DNA from: Kosakonia sp. BYX6
GTDB lineage: Bacteria; Pseudomonadota; Gammaproteobacteria; Enterobacterales; Enterobacteriaceae
NCBI RefSeq assembly: GCF_038449125.1
Contig: NZ_CP151800.1
Span: 4,126,406-4,190,405, forward strand
Length of the DNA: 64,000 nucleotides
Direction of reading: 5' to 3'
Each line of letters starts with the position of its first letter. Within the stretch, counting starts at the first letter, position 1. Below, piece by piece: positions 31,556 to 39,319 of this stretch. The translations under genes and the position numbers were made by a program. The notes beneath the pieces are model-generated. The model did no database searches. It saw only the letters and a program-made list of their open reading frames with translations, and had not been told where the DNA came from.

Positions 31556-33466
31556 TCAAAAACGGCTGACGCACGCCATCGCCACGCTTTTAAAGGTGGC
31601 GAAATCCGCACAGGCGCAGAGCCTGGCGGTGGCGCGCTCGCGCAGGAAGGTGACAAAAATATCGTAGATCGCCATCGCCTCTTCGTACTCGCTCTTGCTT
31701 ATCGCCAGCAAAAAGATAACGTGCGCAGTTTCATCCCCCCAGGCGATGCCCTGCGGCGCCAGCACGGTGTAGACGACGGTTTTTTTCGCCAGCAGCCCAA
31801 GGGCGTGCGGTAGCGCGATGCCTTCGCCGAGCATGGTGCTGACAATCGCTTCACGCTCGACCACCGAATCGAGAAACCCGGCGTCAACAAACCCTTCGTC
31901 CTGCAACTGTTCACACAGGGTGGTGAACAGCGTTTGCTGGTCCATCGCGCCGTTGATAATGCGAAAATGCGCGGCGTCGAAATACTTTTTCAGCATCCAC
32001 GGGCGCGTTCTGTCCACTAGCACCAGTTTGCCGATCTGCTCGAGTTGATAATCGCTGGGGAACGGCGCGATGGTGACCACCGGTTTGTCTTTTTCACTGA
32101 CGCGGGCGGTGGAAATCACAAAATCTTCGCCAATGTCGTCGCACTGCTCGTAATCGCGCAGCGTCACCGTGCGGGTCACAACAATCTGCGGGTATTTACG
32201 CGCCAGCACCGCTTCAATCATGCGCGCCATCGCGTTTCCGGCATCGCACACCAGCAACACGCGTGGCTGGCGCTGGTAACCGATGTTGTAATGACGCTCC
32301 AGCCCAACACCGATATGCAGCACCAGAAAACCGATCTCATTTTCACTGATCACATACGGCGTGTATTTGCCCCAGCTTGAAACCGCCGCCAGCGTCATAT
32401 CCCACGCCATAGGGTAGTGTTGTTTGATGTTATCGAGCAGCGGATTGGGGATCATGATTTGGTAGCGCACGCGGGTGATCATGGTTTTGATATGCGTCAG
32501 CAGGTCCGCATGAAGCTGCGCGTCGTTTTGCAGGTTGTAGTTATAGTGCGTGTTGATATAGCCGAGGATGTAGTTCACCAGCGTTTCATCGTCGTCGGCG
32601 CTGATAGCGCTCGGCGCCAGTTCCTGCACGCGTCGCCCGGCAATATGCACGCGTAACCAGTGTTCTTCCGCCGCCGCCAGCGGTTTGCCCGCCAGTTGTT
32701 GCAGCGCCGCTGTAATATCCCGCGCCGCGTCACGCACGCTGTCATCGCCATCTTCGGCGGTGAATTCAGAAAGCGGATAACCTTCGCTGATGCGACGTAC
32801 CGCCACGGCGCAATAGAGGCGAATAAACAGATCGCCTTCATCGGTCAAACGAATGTGGTGGCGGTTAAAGCAGTCGTGCAGGAAAGCGGCCAGCGCTTCC
32901 GGCACGCCCGGATTAAGCGCTTCTTCGGTAATTAACGGGTTTTGCGCGTTTTGTTGCGCCAGTTCCCACAGCAGATCGGTCAGGCAAGCGCGCAGCGCCA
33001 TTTCGCTGCCGAACAGTTTCATACCGTGCCGCGGGCGGGTTTCCAGCGTTAAGCGATAGCGGGAAAACCATTCGCGCACCTCGGTCATGTCGTTTTGCAG
33101 CGTGGCGCGGCTGACAAACCATTCGTCGGCGAGATCTTCAAGCTTGAGGGAAAAAGCCGAGGTGAGAAAACGCACCACCAAATGGTGCACACGCTCCGGC
33201 CCGCTACGCGGAATGCGCAACGCGCGCGGGCGCGTGGCCTGCAATGATTGATACAGCGTGGCATCGTCGATTTTCAGTTGATAACCGCTGCCCCGGTTCA
33301 AAATAAACTGCGCGCCGTGGTGCTCCAACAGTGCGTTTAATGCGGTGATGTCTGCCCGGACGGTACGCGTCGAAACCGACAGCCGCTGCGCCAGTTCATC
33401 CTGCGGCAGCGTCTCGTTTTGCAACATTGTGAACAGTTGCGCTAAACGTTGGTTCGGAAATCGCAC
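31556..33466 (-). CDS. PRD-containing transcriptional activator with EIIB-like and EIIA domains
   Basis: This 636-residue protein has the layout of MtlR/LicR-type activators. It has an N-terminal helix-turn-helix (LPQDELAQRLSVSTRTVRAD), a second winged-helix segment (about 90-170), two PRD domains (about 180-400) with conserved histidines, and a GatB-like EIIB segment with cysteine (VLLVCDAGNAMARMIE, about 405-495). A C-terminal fructose/mannitol-type EIIA domain follows with the phospho-histidine in GIALPHALG. It reads GTG as start, with GAGGA seven bases upstream. It lies downstream of the eight-gene cluster on the same strand and is its probable PTS-phosphorylation-controlled activator. 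REP units separate it from the aldolase gene. Confidence 0.9.
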   Translation of the reverse strand: MRFPNQRLAQLFTMLQNETLPQDELAQRLSVSTRTVRADITALNALLEHHGAQFILNRGSGYQLKIDDATLYQSLQATRPRALRIPRSGPERVHHLVVRFLTSAFSLKLEDLADEWFVSRATLQNDMTEVREWFSRYRLTLETRPRHGMKLFGSEMALRACLTDLLWELAQQNAQNPLITEEALNPGVPEALAAFLHDCFNRHHIRLTDEGDLFIRLYCAVAVRRISEGYPLSEFTAEDGDDSVRDAARDITAALQQLAGKPLAAAEEHWLRVHIAGRRVQELAPSAISADDDETLVNYILGYINTHYNYNLQNDAQLHADLLTHIKTMITRVRYQIMIPNPLLDNIKQHYPMAWDMTLAAVSSWGKYTPYVISENEIGFLVLHIGVGLERHYNIGYQRQPRVLLVCDAGNAMARMIEAVLARKYPQIVVTRTVTLRDYEQCDDIGEDFVISTARVSEKDKPVVTIAPFPSDYQLEQIGKLVLVDRTRPWMLKKYFDAAHFRIINGAMDQQTLFTTLCEQLQDEGFVDAGFLDSVVEREAIVSTMLGEGIALPHALGLLAKKTVVYTVLAPQGIAWGDETAHVIFLLAISKSEYEEAMAIYDIFVTFLRERATARLCACADFATFKSVAMACVSRF

Positions 33467-33501
33467 GTCGTTGTCCTCGTATTATTTTTTGCCCGTTTTT
33501 T

Positions 33502-33565
33502 TGCCGGATGGCGGCTGCGCCTTGATCCGGCCTACGGTGTTCCAGAGCGATTTGTAGGCCGGCGA
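33502..33565. repeat. REP elements between aldolase and regulator genes
   Basis: GCCGGATGGCGGCTGCGCCT, then GATCCGGCCTAC (33503-33534), and GTAGGCCGGCGATG (33554-33567) are REP units. Their presence suggests the catabolic transcript may end or be processed before the regulator gene. Confidence 0.8.
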
Positions 33566-33570
33566 TGTTA

Positions 33571-34308
33571 TTACACCCGCGCTTTGGTCATAGCCAATAA
33601 CTGGCGAACATCCGCCGGGCGCGTATCCCCGCTCACCTTATCAATAATAGAGCTATAAATATGCGGAATGATTTTACTGACACCCGCATCCAGCGCGATT
33701 TGCAGGATCTCGCCGAAGTTCTCCAGATCGATACCGCCGGTCGGCTCCAGCCAGAAGTCGTGGCGCGCACAGGCTTCAGCAACAGCTTTGTACTCGTCGC
33801 GGCATTTCAGCCCGCCCATCGGGAAATATTTAATCGAGCTTCCGCCCATATCTTTTAACAGCGCAATCGCCGTTTCCACCGGCACAATGCCGTCTGCCGC
33901 CTGGCTGCTCAGCGGCCCGGTGGAGATTTTCACCAGTCCCGGCGTGCCGGTTGGCGATACAAGTCCGTTGACCACAGTGTCGTTTTGCCCGAGCAACGCG
34001 CGGCTGGTTGCTACGCCGGTAAACACCTGGTTGACGTGCTGCGGCTGCACCTCGCGAGAGATGGCGCTGACCATCGCCGACTGGTTCGGATCGCCCGCGC
34101 CCAGGCCGACCGAGAGCGCGTTATCGATGCGCGTGGCGTAATCGCGCATATCGGCGACTGCCGTGGCGACGTCCGGGTAGTTTTTCGACAGCACGCCCAC
34201 CAGCACATGCCCTTCGGCAGCTTCATAAATGGCGCTGGCGTTCTCTTTGCTGCCTGCCAGCACGTTCAGGCAGACACGGTCATGGTAAAAATTCGGCGTC
34301 AGTTTCAT
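33571..34308 (-). CDS. KDGP-type aldolase (DgaF-like)
   Basis: This 245-residue protein belongs to the KDGP aldolase family typified by Salmonella DgaF, which splits 2-keto-3-deoxygluconate 6-phosphate to pyruvate and glyceraldehyde 3-phosphate. Visible family stretches are LTPNFYHDRVCLNVLAGSKE at the N-terminus and KYFPMGGLKCRDEYKAVAE, with the Schiff-base lysine probably in the KYFPMGG segment. It is the last catabolic step of the cluster. Its ATG overlaps the stop of the ammonia-lyase gene (ATGA), so the two are coupled. Whether the true substrate is phosphorylated is not shown by sequence. Confidence 0.88.
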   Translation of the reverse strand: MKLTPNFYHDRVCLNVLAGSKENASAIYEAAEGHVLVGVLSKNYPDVATAVADMRDYATRIDNALSVGLGAGDPNQSAMVSAISREVQPQHVNQVFTGVATSRALLGQNDTVVNGLVSPTGTPGLVKISTGPLSSQAADGIVPVETAIALLKDMGGSSIKYFPMGGLKCRDEYKAVAEACARHDFWLEPTGGIDLENFGEILQIALDAGVSKIIPHIYSSIIDKVSGDTRPADVRQLLAMTKARV

Positions 34309-35423
34309 GCGCGTTGCTCCTTGTTTAATTCTTCGGCGATGCGGCGATAAACAATCGCCAATTGCTCAGCGCTGACGCTGCGCACATCGGCTTCAATAAT
34401 GCCTTCATTGGCTTTGTAGCCACGGAAGTAAATGGCGTATTCACCCTGTTTCAGGGCGCTGACCAGTTCGCCGGTGGCGATGCCGGTCACCGCTTCGTCA
34501 AACTTGATTTCGCTGCGCGCGATGTCGCGCCCGGCGCTGTCCCACACCACACGGGCGCTGACGCCGTTGAGGGTATTCAGTTGTTCGATAAACGGCGTCA
34601 TTTTGGCGACCATCTCCGCCCCGCTCTCTTTGGCGGCCGAGAGATAGTGTTCGATGGCGCACGTCAGGCCGAGGATGCCCTCTTTGCCCACTTTCATCGC
34701 GCGGCCAATGCCCGCCGTCTGGCGTTTCACCCACTCCACATACTGGGTTTTGCCGATCACCAGCCCGCTGGTTGGCCCTTCAATCGCTTTCGCGCCGCTG
34801 TAGATAACGAGATCGGCACCAGCGCGGTAATAACACTGCAAATCCTCTTCCGCCGCCGCATCGACAATCAACGGCAGGTTGTGTTTACGCGCGACCACCA
34901 CAGCTTGCTCGACGCTGAGCATGCTTTTTTGTACGCAGTGATGAGACTTGATATAGAGAATCGCCGCCGTGCGCGGTGAGATCGCCGCCGCCAGTTGATC
35001 GGCGGAGCATTCGTTGGCGTAACCCGCTTCGACCACTTTGCCGCCGCCGAGCGCCACCATCGTGCCGACCGGCGCGCCAAAGTTAACGTTGTGACCGCGC
35101 GGCAGCACAATTTCATTGTTCTCAATTGCGGTGCTGTGCAGGTTTTCCAGCAGCCAGTCGCTCTCTTTTACCAGTACAGCGGCAACGGATTGCGCAATGC
35201 CCGCCGAGGCGCACGACACCACGGTCGCGCCTTCCACGTCCAGCAGCTTCGCGATGTACTCGCCGGTTTTGTTGACCAGATCTTTCATTTCGAAGTAGTG
35301 ATTCATGCCACTTAACACCGCTTCGACCACTTCCGGGCGCGGGGTGGAAACCCCTAACGCCGTCATACGCCCGGAAGCGTTAATCACCTGTTTCAACTGA
35401 TATTTGTCATAAATCGAAGGCAT
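34305..35423 (-). CDS. PLP-dependent ammonia-lyase, DgaE/SelA-like
   Basis: The 372-residue product belongs to the SelA/DgaE branch of fold-type I PLP enzymes. DgaE removes ammonia and water from D-glucosaminate 6-phosphate to give 2-keto-3-deoxygluconate 6-phosphate. The sequence has GATVVSCASAGIAQSVAAVL (cofactor phosphate region), LPLIVDAAAEEDLQ (PLP-binding Asp) and YSGAKAIEGPTSGLVIG with the probable Schiff-base lysine. I chose ATG 35423 (MPSIYDKYQLKQVINASGR), eight bases after GGGAG; a GTG three codons earlier is possible. It overlaps the amidohydrolase gene by 17 bases and the aldolase by four, indicating tight coupling. Confidence 0.9.
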   Translation of the reverse strand: MPSIYDKYQLKQVINASGRMTALGVSTPRPEVVEAVLSGMNHYFEMKDLVNKTGEYIAKLLDVEGATVVSCASAGIAQSVAAVLVKESDWLLENLHSTAIENNEIVLPRGHNVNFGAPVGTMVALGGGKVVEAGYANECSADQLAAAISPRTAAILYIKSHHCVQKSMLSVEQAVVVARKHNLPLIVDAAAEEDLQCYYRAGADLVIYSGAKAIEGPTSGLVIGKTQYVEWVKRQTAGIGRAMKVGKEGILGLTCAIEHYLSAAKESGAEMVAKMTPFIEQLNTLNGVSARVVWDSAGRDIARSEIKFDEAVTGIATGELVSALKQGEYAIYFRGYKANEGIIEADVRSVSAEQLAIVYRRIAEELNKEQRA

Positions 35424-36540
35424 GTTCTGCACTCCCTTGTTCGGTCAGATAGCCTTTGCCCGCGCGAATGGCGGCCAGCGGCGTGAGTAACTGTTCGGCC
35501 TGCAATGTCTCGTTTTCCGCGTCGGCGAACAGCACCGGCTGGCGACGCAAGTCGAAAATGGTCAGATCGGCGTCTAAACCGACCGCCAGGCGCCCTTTGT
35601 GTTTCAGGCGCAAACCGTCGGCGGCGTGTTCGGTCACGCAGGCAATCACCTGCGGCAATGACAGGCCGATAGCGAGGAATTTGGACATCACATTGGCAAG
35701 CGAACGCACCGGGCCATCGATGCGGTTGCGGCAGTAGATATCGGAACTGATGGTCTGCGGCAAAATGCCCAACCTGATCGCCTGCTTTGCCACCGCAAAG
35801 CTGAAACTGGCGCTGCCGTGGCCGACATCCAGGCGCACGCCGCGCGCAATGGCGCGGGTCACCGAGGCGCGCAGTTCGCCGCCCGGTGTCAGAATGCGGT
35901 TCGGTTTGCCGTTATAGCAGTGAGTAATGATGTCGCCGGAAGTCAACAATTCGGCGATCTCATCGAGGTTCGGCGGGTTATTGCCGATGTGTACCATCAG
36001 CGGCAAATCGCCATTCTCTTTCTGGATCGCTTTTGCGCGTTCCAATGGCGTGATGCCGTTTTCGCCGACCACGCTGCTGCTCATGCGCGCTTTCAGGCCG
36101 ACGATAAAATCCGGGTGGCGCTGCACCGCGGCGCGCGCGGCGGCGGCATCAATATTGCTCAGGTTCGCCAGTTCGTTTTGCGCGATCAGTCCAACGCGGG
36201 AGATATTCAGCAGCGCGTAGACCTCCGTCGACGCCTGGCGGGTAATCGCATAGAAATCATCAATGTCGTCCGCGCCGGTGCTGCCGGCGTCAATCACCGT
36301 GGTGACACCGGTGGCAATGCCGACGCTGTCTGGCTGGTCGTGGTAAATCGGGGAGTTTGGATAGCAGTGCACGTGGGAATCAATCCACCCGGCGCTGACG
36401 TAATGCTCAGCACGTAAATCAACGGTTTTGCCCGCCGGGCCGCTAATGTCGCCCAGCGCGGCGATTTTACCCGCGCGGATGGCGATATCCACCACCGTAT
36501 CGTCAACCAGACGCGCCCGGCGCAGGAGTAAATCAAACAT
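35407..36540 (-). CDS. Amidohydrolase/deacetylase-family metallohydrolase
   Basis: This 377-residue enzyme is of the amidohydrolase superfamily (dihydroorotase/deacetylase-like). Likely metal ligands are the HVH pair in WIDSHVHCYPN (about residues 53-58), a possible carboxylated lysine in IVGLKARMSSS, histidines in PLMVHIGN and ITHCYNG, and the catalytic aspartate in SSDIYCRN. Within the cluster it would remove an N-acyl group, or open a cyclic amide, to give the free amine needed by the ammonia-lyase. The substrate is unknown. It follows the DUF4310 gene by 42 bases. Confidence 0.88.
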   Translation of the reverse strand: MFDLLLRRARLVDDTVVDIAIRAGKIAALGDISGPAGKTVDLRAEHYVSAGWIDSHVHCYPNSPIYHDQPDSVGIATGVTTVIDAGSTGADDIDDFYAITRQASTEVYALLNISRVGLIAQNELANLSNIDAAAARAAVQRHPDFIVGLKARMSSSVVGENGITPLERAKAIQKENGDLPLMVHIGNNPPNLDEIAELLTSGDIITHCYNGKPNRILTPGGELRASVTRAIARGVRLDVGHGSASFSFAVAKQAIRLGILPQTISSDIYCRNRIDGPVRSLANVMSKFLAIGLSLPQVIACVTEHAADGLRLKHKGRLAVGLDADLTIFDLRRQPVLFADAENETLQAEQLLTPLAAIRAGKGYLTEQGSAEHAFDL

Positions 36541-36582
36541 GCGTATCTCCAGAAGTGACGGACGCCGCAGCGTCCGTGTGGT

Positions 36583-37224
36583 TCAGAGGGCTACCGGGAA
36601 AATAGAACCCAGCAGCATCGCACCAAGGATCGCGCCCCCGGTGATCGGCTTTTGCCAGAGGTAAAACAGCAGCGCGCCCACCAGCGAACCAATACCAATC
36701 GGAATCGAGGCGGTCATGGCGCTGAGAATGATCAAGGGGCCCAGGAAGCGGCCGGACGCATTGCCCGCGCCCATCATCACGTCCGCGCCGTAGGTGGAGT
36801 CGCTCTGATTGATGGTGAACTTACGCGCCAGAATAATCAGGTAGCCAATCGCCACGCCAATCACCAGGCCGGTGACCAGCGAAGCCACAAAGTTCGCCAC
36901 CGGGAAGACAAAACCCGCGCCGAGCAGCAGCGCCGGAACGCCAAGCCCCACGCCGGTTTGGATCGCGCCGCCGATATCGAGAATACCGACCAGCGAACCT
37001 TCGATGATGCGGGCAAACAGGAAGCTGGCGCCAAACGCCGCCACCGCGCCGTAAACGCCGGTATCCATACCGGCACGCAGCATCGAGACAAACGCCACTT
37101 CGTTAAACGCGCCAATACCATACAGGTAATACATATGCGTCCCGGCGAAGACGCCGGATGAGAGCAGGCCGACAAAAATCGGGAATGACCAGTCGGCATA
37201 CCAGAAGCCTTTATTCTGTTCCAT
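36583..37224 (-). CDS. DUF4310 family membrane protein (putative transporter subunit)
   Basis: A 213-residue integral membrane protein with about six hydrophobic segments, rich in glycine and alanine (FARIIEGSLVGILDIGGAIQ; MMGAGNASGRFLGPLIILSA). I recognise it as the DUF4310 family from memory of its usual neighbours; its function is undescribed. It lies nine bases after the DUF4311 gene, and the two probably form one membrane complex. It does not look like a known PTS EIIC or EIID. Confidence 0.8.
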   Translation of the reverse strand: MEQNKGFWYADWSFPIFVGLLSSGVFAGTHMYYLYGIGAFNEVAFVSMLRAGMDTGVYGAVAAFGASFLFARIIEGSLVGILDIGGAIQTGVGLGVPALLLGAGFVFPVANFVASLVTGLVIGVAIGYLIILARKFTINQSDSTYGADVMMGAGNASGRFLGPLIILSAMTASIPIGIGSLVGALLFYLWQKPITGGAILGAMLLGSIFPVAL

Positions 37225-37233
37225 TTCGGTTCC

Positions 37234-38010
37234 TTATTTGCCGCTGAGCGAGTTGTGGATGAGCTCCAGCCAGTTCGGCGCGCTCAAATGGAAGGACTCG
37301 ATCATTTTCAGATCGAAGCCGCGGAAGAACGCGCTCAGCACAAACAACGCGACAATGGCGCTCATCATCACTTTGGTGACGCGGTTCCAGCCACTTTCCT
37401 CAACGCCTTTACCGATCAGGATGCCGAGCACCAGGCCGGGAACGGCATTACCCATAATCAACTGCGCTGCACCGCCGAACACGGTGGCCCAGAAACCGGA
37501 TTTTTTGCCCGCGTCGATGGCCGCCAGCCAGAAGATGACGGGCATCACGGTATTGACCAGCAGGTTCGCCGCTGGCACCAGCACTTTCACCGCGGTGACT
37601 TGTAATGCCGCCGGAACCGATGACGCGGTGAGGTTCAGGAAGGTCACCACGACCATGCCGATCAACCCACAGGCGATGGCCATCTTTTTCGGGTCGTGCA
37701 GGGTTTCGCCGACATTGCGGTTTTTCACCATCAATGCCGCCGCGCCCCAGTTCGGGATGATGCGGTGGTCTACGTCCTGGGTGAACGAACCCGCCGCAAC
37801 GGACGAGGCCCAGGCGTTAAAGAAGAAGCCTAAGCCGAAGGAGAAGTGCGATGCCGGATCCCCTTCGCAGGAGTTCAGTTCGCCCAACGTACGAAACGCG
37901 CCCATCCCTTGAGTGGTTGGCGCGTGGAACATGCGTGCAGCCCCTGCGCCCACACCAACGCCGACCAGGCCGCCGATAATGAGCGATTTTATTAGTATGA
38001 TTAAGAACAT
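37234..38010 (-). CDS. DUF4311 family membrane protein (putative transporter subunit)
   Basis: A 258-residue integral membrane protein with about six hydrophobic segments and a hydrophobic N-terminus (MFLIILIKSLIIGGLVGVGV). A hydrophilic conserved segment, FRTLGELNSCEGDPASHFSF (about residues 39-58), follows the first helix. The family is known by number only. Adjacent DUF4310, DUF4312 and SFCGS genes suggest a multi-subunit permease. The role is inferred from context. Confidence 0.8.
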   Translation of the reverse strand: MFLIILIKSLIIGGLVGVGVGAGAARMFHAPTTQGMGAFRTLGELNSCEGDPASHFSFGLGFFFNAWASSVAAGSFTQDVDHRIIPNWGAAALMVKNRNVGETLHDPKKMAIACGLIGMVVVTFLNLTASSVPAALQVTAVKVLVPAANLLVNTVMPVIFWLAAIDAGKKSGFWATVFGGAAQLIMGNAVPGLVLGILIGKGVEESGWNRVTKVMMSAIVALFVLSAFFRGFDLKMIESFHLSAPNWLELIHNSLSGK

Positions 38011-38062
38011 CAGTCTGCCCCTCTTCTACCCTGCAAAAATGGCTCGCGGGGTATGCGTTGAG

Positions 38063-38359
38063 TTATTTCGTGACGAAATCCACTTTATCGAGATTGATGG
38101 CGGTCACGTTGACGGTAACGTCCAGCTCCACGCTGTACGTGCGTCTTTCGCGACGCAAAAAGAGGAACAAAAAAGCCTCTTTACGCGTCGTTTCCTGCGC
38201 CTGAACAACCTGCACATCCTGTGGCTCAATACGCAGTAAAATGTGCGGCGACGCTTTCATCACCGCGGCCTGAACGTGGTTCAGCGCATCAGAAAACGCG
38301 CGCGCTTTGGCGTCGCCCTTTCCCTTTACCCTGACCGTGGTGGTGAACTGTTCTTTCAT
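38063..38359 (-). CDS. DUF4312 family small protein
   Basis: A 98-residue soluble protein starting MKEQFTTTVRVKGKGDAKAR. It alternates beta-like strands (ILLRIEPQDVQVVQAQET; RTYSVELDVTVNVTAINLD) and has no membrane segment. The ATG at 38359 lies two bases from the stop of the SFCGS gene, so the two are translationally coupled. The fold and function are unknown to me; I name the family from its gene neighbours. A gap of 52 bases separates it from the DUF4311 gene. Confidence 0.78.
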   Translation of the reverse strand: MKEQFTTTVRVKGKGDAKARAFSDALNHVQAAVMKASPHILLRIEPQDVQVVQAQETTRKEAFLFLFLRRERRTYSVELDVTVNVTAINLDKVDFVTK

Positions 38360-38361
38360 GG

Positions 38362-38724
38362 TTATGCGCCGTATTTTTTCTGCCACGCCTGCACCAGGCG
38401 CTCGCCTAACTCTTCTTTGTCCATAAAGCCGAAGCCCAGCACATTGCAACCTTCATTAATGGCGGTGACGCCTTCATCGACAGAACGCATGCCGTATTTG
38501 GCTTTGTAGCCATATTTGTTCTGCGCGGTGATGGCGCCTGCGCCGCCGCTGCCGCAAAACGAAATGCCGAAGGTGGCGTTTTCCGCTTTCATCACATCGC
38601 CAAGCTTCATATCCGCCGCCACGCCCGGCACGACAATCGCGCGGCCACCGGCTTTTTCCACCCCCGCCGCAACTTTCTGGCCTTTGCCCAGACGGTCGCC
38701 AATCACTACGGTAATCTGTTCCAT
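38362..38724 (-). CDS. SFCGS-family glycine-rich protein
   Basis: A 120-residue soluble protein with the conserved motif GISFCGSGGAGAITAQNKYG (about residues 52-71). It begins MEQITVVIGDRLGKGQKVAAG, and AAGGAG lies nine bases before the ATG. The C-G-S-G loop resembles the phospho-cysteine loop of some PTS EIIB proteins but is central rather than N-terminal, so this is only a suggestion. It always travels with DUF4310/4311/4312 as far as I recall. Function is unknown. Confidence 0.8.
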   Translation of the reverse strand: MEQITVVIGDRLGKGQKVAAGVEKAGGRAIVVPGVAADMKLGDVMKAENATFGISFCGSGGAGAITAQNKYGYKAKYGMRSVDEGVTAINEGCNVLGFGFMDKEELGERLVQAWQKKYGA

Positions 38725-38734
38725 CGTTTGCTCC

Positions 38735-39055
38735 TTAAAGGTTGTCTTTCGCCACTTCGAAGTGCACCGACAGCAGCCAGGCTTCTTCTTCCGGGAGGTT
38801 GCCAAAGGCCGCCACCACATCGCGGGCGAGGCGCATTGATTCTGCCGAGATTTCGTCAAACAGGCTGGCGTCCACTTCTGGCAACGGTTCGCCGGTAACC
38901 GACCGATGTGCCATGGCGCGAAGATGCGACGTCAGCATCTGCTGCTGCACCGCGTTCGGTATGATGTTTTGCTCGTGAAGTAAGGTGTAAACCTCGGTCA
39001 GCATGCGCTCTGCGAGGGTTGCCGTTTGCGCGGCCTGCATGGCCGCGTCGTTCAT
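38735..39055 (-). CDS. Small stand-alone PRD-domain protein
   Basis: A 106-residue protein made essentially of one PTS-regulation domain, with histidines at MLTSHLRAMAHRS and LLSVHFEVAKDN spaced as in PRDs. It is first in the operon and has no DNA- or RNA-binding domain, so it may receive a phosphoryl group from HPr or the cluster transporter, or modulate the full-length activator at 31556-33466. I chose ATG 39055 because GGAG lies five bases upstream; a GTG six codons earlier lacks a ribosome site. Confidence 0.8.
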   Translation of the reverse strand: MNDAAMQAAQTATLAERMLTEVYTLLHEQNIIPNAVQQQMLTSHLRAMAHRSVTGEPLPEVDASLFDEISAESMRLARDVVAAFGNLPEEEAWLLSVHFEVAKDNL

Positions 39056-39141
39056 TACCGCTCCGTTATTCACTCGTCGTACCCCGTTAATGGCTTCACA
39101 CTAAAACTAACGGCGCGGGTGACGAGTTTGTAGCGAGGAGT

Positions 39142-39190
39142 TTTCCACTTCGAAGTGGAAACGAAGAGGGCTTTAGTGATCTGCACCACA
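39142..39190 (-). promoter_or_regulatory. Palindromic operator and CRP-like site upstream of the DUF43xx operon
   Basis: A perfect 20-bp palindrome, TTTCCACTTCGAAGTGGAAA, spans 39142-39161. Next to it, read on the minus strand, TGTGG-N6-TCACT (39190-39175) matches the CRP consensus TGTGA-N6-TCACA at eight of ten positions. They lie 87-135 bases upstream of the operon's first gene. The palindrome fits a dimeric activator such as the PRD regulator. No -10 could be fixed. Confidence 0.6.
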
Positions 39191-39319
39191 GAATTTGACA
39201 GGCCAGGCATTTTTCACTGTGCAGCGGTCACAGGTTTGCGGAAAAAACACGGAAAAGCGGCGATTTAAAAGCACAAAAAATCGCCAGTAAGAAAGCGGAA
39301 AGTGTGAGGTCAATAAGGT

